Source: Streptomyces tendae (GTDB lineage Bacteria; Actinomycetota; Actinomycetes; Streptomycetales; Streptomycetaceae). Taken from it: a DNA stretch of 64,000 nt. The stretch lies in assembly GCF_008632955.1 (NCBI RefSeq), contig NZ_CP043959.1, forward strand, positions 6,510,001 through 6,574,000. The letters run 5' to 3'. Position numbers and translations under genes: made by a program. The notes below the pieces were generated by a model that had not been told where the DNA came from, made no database searches, and saw nothing but the letters and a program-made list of their open reading frames with translations. Below are positions 1-8,691 of the stretch, piece by piece (position 1 is the stretch's first letter; every line of letters begins with the position of its first letter).

Positions 1-1086
1 ATCGGTGGACATCTGCAGGCTGGTGTTGGTGGTGACGTTGACCGTCATCGAGACCAGCCCCAGCGGCACCATGATCAGCGCGAACATCCACAGCTCCGGC
101 GACGCCGCGGCGAGGATCTCCAGCGCGCCGAAGGCCAGCGCGGCCATGATCAGCAGCCGTAGCCGGGCCGTGCCGCGCCGGGCGGCGAGCAGGGCTCCGG
201 AGACGGAGCCGACCGCCATCAGCGTGTTGAACATGCTGTAGACGCCCGCGCCCCCGTGGAACACGTCGTCGGCGAAGGCCGACAGGTAGACGGGGAAGTT
301 GAAGGCGAAGGTGCCCATGAAGCCGACCAGCACGATCGGCCAGACCAGGTCGGGCCGTCCGGCCACGTAGCGCAGGCCCTCGCGGAGCTGTCCCTTGCCG
401 CGCGGCGCGCGCTCCACGGGGTGCAGCTCACGGGTGCGCATCAGCATCAGGCCGGTCAGCGGCGCGACGAAGGACAGGCCGTTCAGCAGGAACGCCCAGC
501 CGGTGCCGACGCCGGTGATCAGCAGGCCCGCGACGGCGGGGCCGACCAGCCGGGCGGACTGGAAGTTCGCGGAGTTCAGGCTGACCGCGTTCTGCAGCTG
601 GCCGGGGCCGACCAGCTCGGACACGAAGGACTGGCGGGCCGGGTTGTCGACGACGGTCGCGAAACCGAGGGCGAGGGCGGCGACGTAGATGTGCCAGACC
701 TCGACCATGCCGGTCAGGGTGAGGACGGCGAGCGCGAGGGACGTGAGGGCCATCGCGGACTGGGTGACCATCAGGGTGGGCCGCTTGCGCAGCCGGTCGA
801 CGAGGACACCGCCGTACAGGCCGAACAGCAGCATCGGCAGGAACTGCAGGGCCGTGGTGATGCCGACGGCGGCCGAGGAGCCGGTGAGGCTGAGCACCAG
901 CCAGTCCTGGGCGATGCGCTGCATCCAGGTGCCGATGTTGGAGACCACCTGGCCGAGGAAGAACAGGCGGTAGTTCCTGATCCTCAGCGAGGAGAACATC
1001 GAGTTCCTGCGCGGCGCGTCGAGGGCGGTCTTCGTGTCGTAGGGGTCAGGTGCGGGGGCGGAAGCTGCTCCGGATCCCGTACTCAA
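1..1086 (-). CDS. MFS transporter, 3' end outside window
   Basis: Major facilitator superfamily exporter, probably a drug/H+ antiporter in the cytoplasmic membrane. The gene runs off the left edge, so only the first 362 codons are present. I choose the TTG start at 1086 because AGGAGGCG lies just upstream. The N-terminus reads MSTGSGAASAP, followed by a hydrophobic helix containing RNYRLFFLGQVVSNIGTWMQ, a signature of the enterobactin/macrolide-exporter-like MFS branch (MFS_3). It begins 27 nt after the stop of the marR gene on the same strand, so the two form an operon. The substrate cannot be read from sequence. Local repression by the MarR protein is the simplest inference. Confidence 0.93.
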   Translation of the reverse strand, partial: MSTGSGAASAPAPDPYDTKTALDAPRRNSMFSSLRIRNYRLFFLGQVVSNIGTWMQRIAQDWLVLSLTGSSAAVGITTALQFLPMLLFGLYGGVLVDRLRKRPTLMVTQSAMALTSLALAVLTLTGMVEVWHIYVAALALGFATVVDNPARQSFVSELVGPGQLQNAVSLNSANFQSARLVGPAVAGLLITGVGTGWAFLLNGLSFVAPLTGLMLMRTRELHPVERAPRGKGQLREGLRYVAGRPDLVWPIVLVGFMGTFAFNFPVYLSAFADDVFHGGAGVYSMFNTLMAVGSVSGALLAARRGTARLRLLIMAALAFGALEILAAASPELWMFALIMVPLGLVSMTVNVTTNTSLQMSTD

Positions 1087-1113
1087 AAGGTTCGCCTCCT
1101 GTTGCTGCGGGGG

Positions 1114-1551
1114 TCAGATGTGCGCCAGTTTCTCCAGCACGGGGGCGGCGGCGCGCAGGGTGGCCCACTCGTCCTCGTCCAGCTCCTCGACCAGCGTGGC
1201 GAGGAACGCGTTCCGCTTGCGACGGCTCTCCTCGAGCATCGCCTCGGCCCGCTCGGTCTGCGTGACGACCTTCTGGCGGCGGTCGTCGGGGTGCGGCTCC
1301 AGCCGGACGAGTCCCTTGGCCTCCAGCAGCGCCACGATGCGGGTCATCGACGGCGGCTGGACGTGCTCCTTGCGGGCGAGCTCGCCCGGGGTGGCACTGC
1401 CGCAGCGGGCCAGGGTGCCGAGCACCGACATCTCGGTGGGGCTGAGCGACTCGTCGACGCGCTGGTGCTTGAGCCGACGGGACAGACGCATCACGGCGGA
1501 GCGAAGGGCGTTCACGGCGGCTGCGTCGTCGCCATGGCTGAGGTCCGGCAT
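1114..1551 (-). CDS. MarR family transcriptional regulator
   Basis: 145-aa winged-helix regulator of usual MarR length. The DNA-binding part (roughly residues 35-100) holds SPTEMSVLGTLAR, then the recognition-helix region VQPPSMTRIVALLEAKG, and the wing with the characteristic PDDRRQK motif (HPDDRRQKVV). It is the first gene of a two-gene operon with the downstream MFS exporter. The start codon lies 5 nt from a nested palindrome (1557-1582), and no strong Shine-Dalgarno sequence precedes it, so the mRNA may be short-leadered. It probably represses itself and the exporter and releases DNA on binding a small phenolic or antibiotic ligand. The ligand is unknown. Confidence 0.93.
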   Translation of the reverse strand: MPDLSHGDDAAAVNALRSAVMRLSRRLKHQRVDESLSPTEMSVLGTLARCGSATPGELARKEHVQPPSMTRIVALLEAKGLVRLEPHPDDRRQKVVTQTERAEAMLEESRRKRNAFLATLVEELDEDEWATLRAAAPVLEKLAHI

Positions 1552-1556
1552 GTTCT

Positions 1557-1582
1557 TTAGCGTAACTCATTACTCTCGCTAA
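1557..1582. promoter_or_regulatory. Palindromic operator upstream of marR
   Basis: TTAGCG (1557-1562) and CGCTAA (1577-1582) form a perfect inverted repeat around a second, inner one, GTAA-N4-TTAC (1562-1573). The element abuts the marR start codon. This is the size and placement expected of a MarR dimer site; binding is inferred. Confidence 0.75.
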
Positions 1583-1798
1583 GAACCACCGGGTACGTCG
1601 GCCCCCGCCGTGAGTCCCGCCACTCCCGTCCCACCCGCCGGTCCGCCCACCGGCGGCCGGACTTGCGCAGGAACGTGCCCGCCGAAATCAAGACACCCCG
1701 GGGAAAATCAAGACACCCGGGGGGCGAGATCACCCATATGAGTGATCGAAGCGCGAAAGGTCACGCGCCGCACCCTGGGGTGCGGCGACGCTCAGGGC

Positions 1799-2059
1799 AT
1801 GGGGACCGACGTGCTCAGCCTGCGGATAGACCATGAACTGCTCGAACGGCTCCGCGACCATGCCGCCAAACGCGGCATGAGCGTCCAGGACTATGTCGTC
1901 CGGACGCTCATGCGCGATGACTTCGACCAGCGGTTCCGTACCGCCGTCGAGGAGACGGAGAAGTTCTACGGGTCACCTGAGCCCGCACCCCGGGCCCCTT
2001 CGCGGAGCCCGTTCTCCCCCGGCGTGGATCAGGTCAGACCCAGCGCCGGCAGCAGGTAG
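1799..2059 (+). CDS. Ribbon-helix-helix (Arc/CopG-type) protein
   Basis: Small protein of 86 aa from the ATG at 1799; a longer GTG start at 1742 would add 19 unlikely residues. The first 45 residues fit the ribbon-helix-helix fold: a short strand (DVLSLRID) followed by helices HELLERLRDHAAKRG and SVQDYVVRTLMRD. The tail is proline/serine-rich and probably disordered. Such proteins are usually small DNA-binding repressors or antitoxins, but no toxin gene adjoins it. The 3' end overlaps the convergent purine permease gene by 31 bp. Confidence 0.7.
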   Translation: MGTDVLSLRIDHELLERLRDHAAKRGMSVQDYVVRTLMRDDFDQRFRTAVEETEKFYGSPEPAPRAPSRSPFSPGVDQVRPSAGSR

Positions 2060-3480
2060 TAGAAGGCGAAGACCGCCGCCACCACGTACATCGCCTTCGG
2101 GACCTCCCGGCCGCGGCCGGCCGCCAGACGCAGCGCCACGAAGGTGAGGAAGCCCATGCCGATGCCGTTGGTGATCGAGTAGGTGAACGGCATCATCACC
2201 ATCGTCACGAAGGCCGGGATGGCGATCGTGTGGTCCGCCCAGTCGATCTCCCTGATGGAGCCGGCCAGGATCAGGAAGCCCACCGCGAGCAGCGCGGGGG
2301 TGGCCGCCTGGGACGGGACCATGGTGGCGACGGGCGTGAGGAACAGCGCCAGGGCGAACAGTCCGCCGGTCACGACGTTGGCGAAGCCGGTGCGCGCGCC
2401 CTCGCCGACTCCGGCCGTGGACTCCACGAACGCGGTGGTGGCCGAGGCGGAGCTGGCGCCGCCCGCGGCGACCGCGACACCGTCGATGAACAGCACCTTG
2501 TTGATGCCGGGCATCTGGCCCTCGCCGTCGGTCAGTTTGGCCTCGTCCGAGACGCCCATGATCGTGCCCATCGCGTCGAAGAAGCACGACAGCAGCACGG
2601 TGAAGACGAACAGGACGCCCGTCAGCACGCCCACCTCGGAGAATCCGCCGAACAGGCTGACCTGTCCGATGAGGCCGAAGTCGGGGGTGGCCACCGGGTT
2701 GCCGGGCCAGTCGGGCGCGGTCAGGCCCCAGGAGGGCACGTCGGCGACGGCGTTGATCACGACCGCGACGACGGTCATCGTGACGATCGAGATGAGGATC
2801 GCGCCGGGCACCTTGCGCACGATGAGCGCCAGCGTGAGCAGCGCGCCGAGCACGAAGACGAGGACCGGCCAGCCGTTGAGGTGGCCGTCCGCGCCGAGCT
2901 GGAGCGGGACGGTGGTCTGGGCGGCGTCCGGGATGCGGGAGACGAAACCGGAGTCGACCAGCCCGATCAGCATGATGAACAGGCCGATACCGATGGCGAT
3001 GGCCTTGCGCAGCCCGTAGGGCACGGCGTTCATCACGCGCTCGCGCAGGCCCGTGGCGACCAGGATCATCACCACGAAACCGGCCAGCACCACCATGCCC
3101 ATCGCGTCCGGCCAGGACATGCGGGGCGCGAGCTGGAGGGCGACCACCGAGTTCACGCCGAGTCCGGCGGCCAGCGCGATCGGGACGTTGCCGATGACGC
3201 CCATGAGCAGCGTGGTGAACGCCGCGGTCAGGGCGGTCGCGGTGACCAGCTGGCCGTTGTCCAGCTGGTTGCCGAACGCGTCCTTCGCGCTGCCCAGGAT
3301 GATCGGGTTCAGCACGATGATGTAGGCCATCGCGAAGAAGGTGGCGAAACCGCCACGGACCTCGCGCGACAGCGTGCTGCCGCGCTCGGAGATCCGGAAG
3401 TAGCGGTCGAGGGCGCCGGACGCGGCTCCGGACCCCGGCTGCTCGGGGACGGGCGCCTTGGCGGGGGCCGACGTGGACAT
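2029..3480 (-). CDS. NCS2 family purine/xanthine permease (AzgA/GhxP-like)
   Basis: Integral membrane nucleobase:cation symporter of about 483 aa. The N-terminal region has EVRGGFATFFAMAYIIVLNP, typical of the AzgA/GhxP (adenine-guanine-hypoxanthine) branch of NCS2. GLGVNSVVALQLAP and a later FDAMGTIMGVSDEA segment carry the substrate and helix-8 motifs of the family. I choose the ATG at 3480 (MSTSAPAK); an in-frame ATG at 3495 and a longer start at 3561 are possible. It is transcribed alone, divergently from the DUF2530 gene, with an A/T-richer gap (3481-3724) holding both promoters. No purine riboswitch was recognised in that gap. Confidence 0.93.
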   Translation of the reverse strand: MSTSAPAKAPVPEQPGSGAASGALDRYFRISERGSTLSREVRGGFATFFAMAYIIVLNPIILGSAKDAFGNQLDNGQLVTATALTAAFTTLLMGVIGNVPIALAAGLGVNSVVALQLAPRMSWPDAMGMVVLAGFVVMILVATGLRERVMNAVPYGLRKAIAIGIGLFIMLIGLVDSGFVSRIPDAAQTTVPLQLGADGHLNGWPVLVFVLGALLTLALIVRKVPGAILISIVTMTVVAVVINAVADVPSWGLTAPDWPGNPVATPDFGLIGQVSLFGGFSEVGVLTGVLFVFTVLLSCFFDAMGTIMGVSDEAKLTDGEGQMPGINKVLFIDGVAVAAGGASSASATTAFVESTAGVGEGARTGFANVVTGGLFALALFLTPVATMVPSQAATPALLAVGFLILAGSIREIDWADHTIAIPAFVTMVMMPFTYSITNGIGMGFLTFVALRLAAGRGREVPKAMYVVAAVFAFYYLLPALGLT

Positions 3481-3724
3481 GTGCAGAGACCTCATCACCG
3501 GCGGGCTCCCCCCGGAGCCGGGCCTTTGGTGTTTTCTACGAATAAAAGCGGTCAGAGGCAAACGAATTCAGTATGAACATATAACGTCGTCGAAGCCATC
3601 TCCGCGCGTAGACCCGGGGCGGCGGGTGTGATTCCCGCGCCATCACCCCTCCCGCCCTCCTGCCATCGCCTCTCCCGCCCCCTGCGGGCGACCGGGCACC
3701 CGCCGCCCCTCGTAAGCTGTCCGC

Positions 3725-4018
3725 ATGGCGAAGTGGACCCCCAAGCACGAGGCGCCGGAGCCCCTGGAGGGCCCCGTGGTCGCCACCATCACCGGCGGCA
3801 CGATCGTCTGGTTCGTCCTCTTCCTGGTGCAGCTGCCGTTCTACGGCTGGTTCGACGACCACGGGCACACCTGGTGGCTGTGGACCTGCCTGGCCGGCGG
3901 CGGCCTCGGCTTCATCGGCATCTGGTACGTCCGCAGGCGCGACGCCGCGATCAAGCGGGCGCAGACCGGGGCGGCCGATACCGGCCCCGGCCACACCTCG
4001 AGCGCGCACGCCGACTGA
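3725..4018 (+). CDS. DUF2530 small membrane protein
   Basis: 97-aa protein with two transmembrane helices, roughly residues 21-40 (ATITGGTIVWFVLFLVQLPF) and 48-68 (TWWLWTCLAGGGLGFIGIWY), and short charged ends. The spacing and the WYVRRRDAAI boundary match the actinobacterial DUF2530 family. Function is unknown. It lies 142 bp upstream of the P-type ATPase gene on the same strand, so co-transcription is possible but not proven. Confidence 0.8.
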   Translation: MAKWTPKHEAPEPLEGPVVATITGGTIVWFVLFLVQLPFYGWFDDHGHTWWLWTCLAGGGLGFIGIWYVRRRDAAIKRAQTGAADTGPGHTSSAHAD

Positions 4019-4160
4019 ATCGCGCCAACTCACCGTGTAGCACCCGGAGTTGAGGCCGCCACCACTGCGGTACGACCCCGGTACGACGGCCGTCCTCCCC
4101 TGGTCGGATCTTCCCCGCTCCGGTGGGTGAAGCGCAGACTCCGCACGTACTGTCGATTGC

Positions 4161-6560
4161 ATGACGCATCTCGACGCGGGCGACCGTACCGATGCCGTCC
4201 AGCCCGTCACGGCCACGTCGCCGGTGACCGGGCTCACGTCGGCGGAAGTGGCCGAGCGGGTGGCGCGCGGACAGGTCAACGACGTACCCGTGCGCAGCAG
4301 CCGGTCGATCACTGAGATCGTCCGCGCGAACGTCTTCACCCGGTTCAACGCGATCATCGGCGTGCTCTGGGTGATCATGCTGATCGTCGCGCCCTTCCAG
4401 GACAGCCTGTTCGGTTACGTGATCCTCGCCAACACCGGCATCGGGATCATCCAGGAGTGGCGGGCGAAGAAGACGCTGGACTCCCTCGCGCTGATCGGCG
4501 AGGCGAAACCCACGGTGCGCCGGGACGGGGTGGCCGCCGAGATCGGCACCTCGCAGATCGTGCTGGACGACCTGATCGAGATCGGGCCGGGGGACAAGGC
4601 CGTCGTCGACGGGGTGTGCGTCGAGGCGGACGGCCTGGAGATCGACGAGTCGCTGCTCACCGGTGAGGCCGACCCCGTGGTGAAGCAGCCCGGGGACCAG
4701 GTCATGTCCGGCAGCTTCGTCGTCGCGGGCGGCGGCTCCTTCCAGGCCACCCGGGTGGGCCGCGAGGCCTACGCGGCGCAGCTGGCCGAGGAGGCATCCC
4801 GTTTCACCCTGGTCCACTCCGAGCTGCGCAGCGGCATCTCCATCATCCTCAAGTACGTCACGTGGATGATGGTGCCGACCGCGATCGGCCTGGTCATCAG
4901 CCAGCTGGTGGTCGAGGACAACGAGCTGAAGGACTCCATCGCCCGCACGGTCGGCGGGATCGTGCCGATGGTCCCCGAGGGGCTGGTGCTGCTCACCTCG
5001 GTCGCCTTCGCCATCGGGGTGATCCGGCTGGGCCGCAAGCAGTGCCTGGTGCAGGAGCTGCCGGCGATCGAGGGCCTGGCCCGGGTCGACACGGTGTGCC
5101 TGGACAAGACCGGCACGCTGACCGAGGGCGGCATGGACGTCACCGAGCTGCGGGTGCTGGGCGACGCCGACGAGACGTACGTACGCAAGGTGCTGGGCGA
5201 GCTGGGCTCGGCGGACCCCCGCCCCAACGCCTCCCTGCAGGCGGTCATCGAGGCGTACCCGGACACCACCGACTGGCGCCTCACCGACACGCTGCCCTTC
5301 TCCTCGGCCCGCAAGTACAGCGGCGCCACCCTCGACGAGGGCGACGGCCGGCCCGTCAGCTGGCTGCTCGGGGCGCCGGACGTACTGCTCCCCCACGACG
5401 ACCCGGCGCTGGACGAGACGGAGCGGATGAACCGCCAGGGCCTGCGGGTGCTGCTGCTCGCCCGCGCCCGCGACGGCGCGGAGGTCGACGACCCGGCCGC
5501 CGTGGACGGCGTGCGGGCGGTGGCACTGGTGGTGCTGGAGCAGCGGCTGCGCCCGGACGCCGCCGACACCCTGCGCTACTTCGACGAGCAGAACGTCCGC
5601 GCCAAGGTGATCTCCGGCGACAACGCGGTGTCGGTCGGGGCGGTCGCCGCCAAGCTGGGCCTGTCCGGTACGACGGTGGACGCGCGCAAACTGCCGGCCG
5701 AGCCGGACGCCATGGCCGACGCGCTGGACGAGGGCACGGTGTTCGGGCGGGTCACGCCCCAGCAGAAGCGGAACATGGTCGGCGCGCTGCAGTCGAAGGG
5801 CCACACGGTCGCGATGACCGGGGACGGCGTGAACGACGTGCTGGCGCTGAAGGACGCGGACATCGGCGTGGCGATGGGCTCCGGTTCGGAGGCCACTCGG
5901 GCGGTCGCGCAGATCGTGCTGCTGAACAACAGCTTCGCCACGCTGCCGTCGGTGGTCGCCGAGGGCCGGCGGGTGATCGGCAACATCACCCGGGTCGCCA
6001 CGCTGTTCCTGGTGAAGACGGTGTACTCGGTGCTGCTGGCGGTGCTGGTGGTGGCGTCGCAGGTGGAGTACCCGTTCCTGCCGCGCCATCTGACCCTGCT
6101 GTCCACGCTGACCATCGGCGTCCCCGCCTTCTTCCTGGCCCTCGCCCCCAACAAGGAGCGGGCGCGGCCGAACTTCGTGAAGCGGGTCATGCGGTACGCG
6201 ATCCCGGGCGGGGTGCTGGCCGGGCTGGCCACCTTCGCGACGTATCTGCTGGCCCGGCAGCACTACAGCGGGGCCGGCGCGCTGGGCGCGGAGACGAGCG
6301 CGGCGACGCTGACCCTGTTCCTGATCTCCATCTGGGTACTGGCGATCATCGCCCGCCCCTACACCTGGTGGCGCGTCGCCCTGGTGGCGGCGATGGCCGG
6401 GGCCTTCCTGCTGGTCCTCGCGGTGCCCTGGCTCCAGGACTTCTTCGCCCTGCGCCTGGTCGGCATGACGATGCCGTGGACGGCGGTCGCCATCGCGGCG
6501 GTCACGTCGGCGGTCCTGGAGATCCTCTGGCGCTGGGTGGACCGCCGCTTCCCCGTCTGA
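4161..6560 (+). CDS. P-type cation-transporting ATPase (CtpE-like)
   Basis: 799-aa membrane ion pump. The phosphorylation motif DKTGTLT has its aspartate at residue 315. The actuator loop reads LLTGEAD near residue 170, M4 carries MVPEGLVLL, and the hinge is TGDGVNDVLALKDADIGVAMG near 555. There is no N-terminal heavy-metal-binding CxxC domain, and the M4 motif is PEGL rather than CPC, so it is not a P1B metal exporter. The arrangement resembles mycobacterial CtpE, reported as a calcium transporter; the ion here is an inference. It ends with four to six hydrophobic helices. No dedicated regulator is adjacent. Confidence 0.9.
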   Translation: MTHLDAGDRTDAVQPVTATSPVTGLTSAEVAERVARGQVNDVPVRSSRSITEIVRANVFTRFNAIIGVLWVIMLIVAPFQDSLFGYVILANTGIGIIQEWRAKKTLDSLALIGEAKPTVRRDGVAAEIGTSQIVLDDLIEIGPGDKAVVDGVCVEADGLEIDESLLTGEADPVVKQPGDQVMSGSFVVAGGGSFQATRVGREAYAAQLAEEASRFTLVHSELRSGISIILKYVTWMMVPTAIGLVISQLVVEDNELKDSIARTVGGIVPMVPEGLVLLTSVAFAIGVIRLGRKQCLVQELPAIEGLARVDTVCLDKTGTLTEGGMDVTELRVLGDADETYVRKVLGELGSADPRPNASLQAVIEAYPDTTDWRLTDTLPFSSARKYSGATLDEGDGRPVSWLLGAPDVLLPHDDPALDETERMNRQGLRVLLLARARDGAEVDDPAAVDGVRAVALVVLEQRLRPDAADTLRYFDEQNVRAKVISGDNAVSVGAVAAKLGLSGTTVDARKLPAEPDAMADALDEGTVFGRVTPQQKRNMVGALQSKGHTVAMTGDGVNDVLALKDADIGVAMGSGSEATRAVAQIVLLNNSFATLPSVVAEGRRVIGNITRVATLFLVKTVYSVLLAVLVVASQVEYPFLPRHLTLLSTLTIGVPAFFLALAPNKERARPNFVKRVMRYAIPGGVLAGLATFATYLLARQHYSGAGALGAETSAATLTLFLISIWVLAIIARPYTWWRVALVAAMAGAFLLVLAVPWLQDFFALRLVGMTMPWTAVAIAAVTSAVLEILWRWVDRRFPV

Positions 6561-6731
6561 CCGGCCCCGGCAGACCCGTCCCACTCCCCTCGACGGCGTA
6601 CGCCACCTGTGTGAATGGTGAGGCGAAGCGCGGAGATTTGAGCGGCGGGCGACTCCGGTGGCCGGGCGGTATGCGCGGTATGTGAGTGACGATGGAGGCT
6701 GCCGCCGCAGGGATCGGAGACGGAAGACCTC

Positions 6732-8633
6732 ATGAAGCTGCCCGGGAAGAAGTCCGAGGAGTCCCAGTCCCGGTCGAGCAGGGGTGAGCTCGCGGCCCAG
6801 CTGGCCGCGCCGGTGCGCAACTTCCTGGCGACCGAGGCGGGCAGTTCCGGGCTGATGCTGTTCGCCGTGGCGGTGGCCCTCGTGTGGGCGAACTCGCCCT
6901 GGTCGGAGTCGTACTTCTCGCTGTGGCACACGGAGGCGTCCGTTGCGATCGGCAACGCGGATCTGTCGATGGACCTGGCGCACTGGGTCAACGACGGGCT
7001 GATGGCGCTGTTCTTCTTCGTCATCGGCCTGGAGGTCCGCTACGAGCTGTCCGTCGGCTCGCTGAACGACCGCCGCCGGATCATGATCCCGGGACTCGCA
7101 GGCGTCGGCGGCATGCTCGTGCCCGTCGCCCTCTACCTGCTGATCGCGCCCGGCACGGACGCCGCGAACGGCTGGGGCATCGTCATCGGCACCGACACGG
7201 CGTTCCTGCTGGGCGCGCTCGCCGTGGTGGGCCCCCGCTTCGTCACCCAACTGCGGATCTTCCTGCTGGCCATCACGGTCATCGACGACATCGTCGCCGT
7301 CACCGTCATCGGAGTCGTCTACTCCGGCAGCATCCAGGTGCCGGAGCTGGTAGCCGCCCTGGTGCTCGGCGCGATCCTGTCGTCGCTGTCCCGCTTCGAC
7401 GTCTGGCGGGCCGTCCCGTACGTGCTGATCGTGCTGGTGATGTGGTGGGCCACGCTGCAGGCCGGTCTGCACGCCTCCATCGCCGGCATGCTCGGCGGTC
7501 TCCTCATCCCCGCCCGCGAACCGTCCCGCGAGGGTGTGGCCCAGGCGGTGCGGCTGTTCCGCGCGTTCCGCCAGTCACCCCGCGCCGACGTGGGCAAGAC
7601 GGCACGCAAGGGGCTCCAGAAGGCCGTCTCGGTCAACGAGCGGCTGCAGATGTACCTCCACCCCTGGTCGAGCTACGTCGTCGTCCCGGTGTTCGCGCTG
7701 GCCAACGCCGGCGTCGACCTGCGCGACGGGGTCCTCACCGACGCGCTCGGCTCCGCCCTCACCTGGGCCGTGGTGCTGGGGCTCGTCGCCGGCAAGCTCA
7801 TCGGCATCTGGGGCGGCGCCCGGCTCGGCACCCGGTTCGGGCTCGGCCGGCTGCCCGGAGGGGTAGGAGAGGGCCACGTGCTGGGCGGCGCGGCCCTGTC
7901 CGGCATCGGGTTCACCGTGTCCCTGCTGATCGCCGGGCTCGCCTTCGAGGACGACGCGGAGCTCCTGGCCCGGGCGACCGTCGGCGTGCTGCTCGCGGCG
8001 CTGATCGCCACGCTGGTTGGCGGGCTGGTGTTCCGGCTCTCCACCGTCCTCGGCGGGCAGACGGACGCGGACCTGCCCCGCTACCTGGACCGCCTGGTCG
8101 ACCCCGAGACGGACCACATCCTCGGCCCCGTCGACGCGCCCCTGACGCTCGTGGAGTACGGCGACTTCGAGTGCCCCTTCTGCGCCCGCGCCACCGGCGT
8201 CACCAAGGAACTGCGGAACCGCTTCGGCGACCGGTTCCGGTACGTGTTCCGGCACCTGCCCCTGCCCGACGTGCACCCGCACGCCGAGCTGGCCGCGCGG
8301 GCGGCCGTCGCCGCGGACGCGCAGGGCCACTTCTGGGACATGCACGACCTGCTCTACAAGCACCAGGACGAGCTGGAGTACGAGGACACCGTCGTCTACG
8401 CCATCGACCTCGGACTCGACATGGAGAGGTTCCTGAAGGACCTCGAGTCCGACTGGGCGGCCGAGCGGGTGCGCCGGGACGCCGCCAGCGCCGAGGCCAG
8501 CGGCGTCCAGGGCGCCCCCACGTTCTTCATCGGCAACCGCCGCCACACGGGCCCGTACGACGCCGAGAGCCTGGCGCGGGAGCTGGAACAGCTTGAGTCG
8601 GAGGGCTCGGGCGCCACCCCGACGGAACCGTGA
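6732..8633 (+). CDS. nhaA: NhaA Na+/H+ antiporter fused to a DsbA-like thioredoxin domain
   Basis: 633-aa fusion. Residues about 20-435 are an NhaA antiporter with some twelve helices, including GTDTAFLLGALAV and the ion-binding DD pair in VIDDIVAVTVI. Residues about 445-625 form a DsbA/thioredoxin-like domain with YGDFECPFCARAT (Cys481-Pro-Phe-Cys484), a helical insertion, and the cis-proline segment QGAPTFFIG. Stand-alone NhaA is about 390-430 aa, so the C-terminal domain is an addition. NhaA-thioredoxin fusions are known in actinobacteria. The disulfide domain may control or fold the antiporter or act as a separate oxidoreductase; its compartment depends on the helix count. It is monocistronic, and its end converges on the next gene across a short repeat. 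Confidence 0.93.
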   Translation: MKLPGKKSEESQSRSSRGELAAQLAAPVRNFLATEAGSSGLMLFAVAVALVWANSPWSESYFSLWHTEASVAIGNADLSMDLAHWVNDGLMALFFFVIGLEVRYELSVGSLNDRRRIMIPGLAGVGGMLVPVALYLLIAPGTDAANGWGIVIGTDTAFLLGALAVVGPRFVTQLRIFLLAITVIDDIVAVTVIGVVYSGSIQVPELVAALVLGAILSSLSRFDVWRAVPYVLIVLVMWWATLQAGLHASIAGMLGGLLIPAREPSREGVAQAVRLFRAFRQSPRADVGKTARKGLQKAVSVNERLQMYLHPWSSYVVVPVFALANAGVDLRDGVLTDALGSALTWAVVLGLVAGKLIGIWGGARLGTRFGLGRLPGGVGEGHVLGGAALSGIGFTVSLLIAGLAFEDDAELLARATVGVLLAALIATLVGGLVFRLSTVLGGQTDADLPRYLDRLVDPETDHILGPVDAPLTLVEYGDFECPFCARATGVTKELRNRFGDRFRYVFRHLPLPDVHPHAELAARAAVAADAQGHFWDMHDLLYKHQDELEYEDTVVYAIDLGLDMERFLKDLESDWAAERVRRDAASAEASGVQGAPTFFIGNRRHTGPYDAESLARELEQLESEGSGATPTEP

Positions 8634-8691
8634 GGGACATCAGCCCCTCCGGCGTTCGAGGAGCGCGGTCCGGGGCGGAGCCCTCGGGGGG
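8634..8691. repeat. Short intergenic GC-rich repeat between convergent genes
   Basis: CAGCCCCTCCGGCGTTCGAG followed by GAGCGCGGTCCGGGGCGGAG is nearly identical to the right arm of the element at 57895-57935. It lies between two convergent stops and probably contributes to termination or mRNA 3'-end protection. The full hairpin is not present here. Confidence 0.6.

Noticed and set aside
256..1560. Long plus-strand open frame opposite the MFS-marR operon
   Set aside because: Its predicted protein is low-complexity Gly/Gln/Arg/His-rich, the usual result of reading the antisense strand of GC-rich genes; the minus-strand genes have clear motifs and ribosome sites.
1799..2059. Toxin-antitoxin module
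   Set aside because: The ribbon-helix-helix protein could be an antitoxin, but no toxin gene is next to it.
3951..7472. 1173-codon minus-strand open frame across the P-type ATPase and NhaA genes
   Set aside because: Antisense shadow. It is dominated by HQDRG-type low-complexity sequence and covers two well-supported plus-strand genes.
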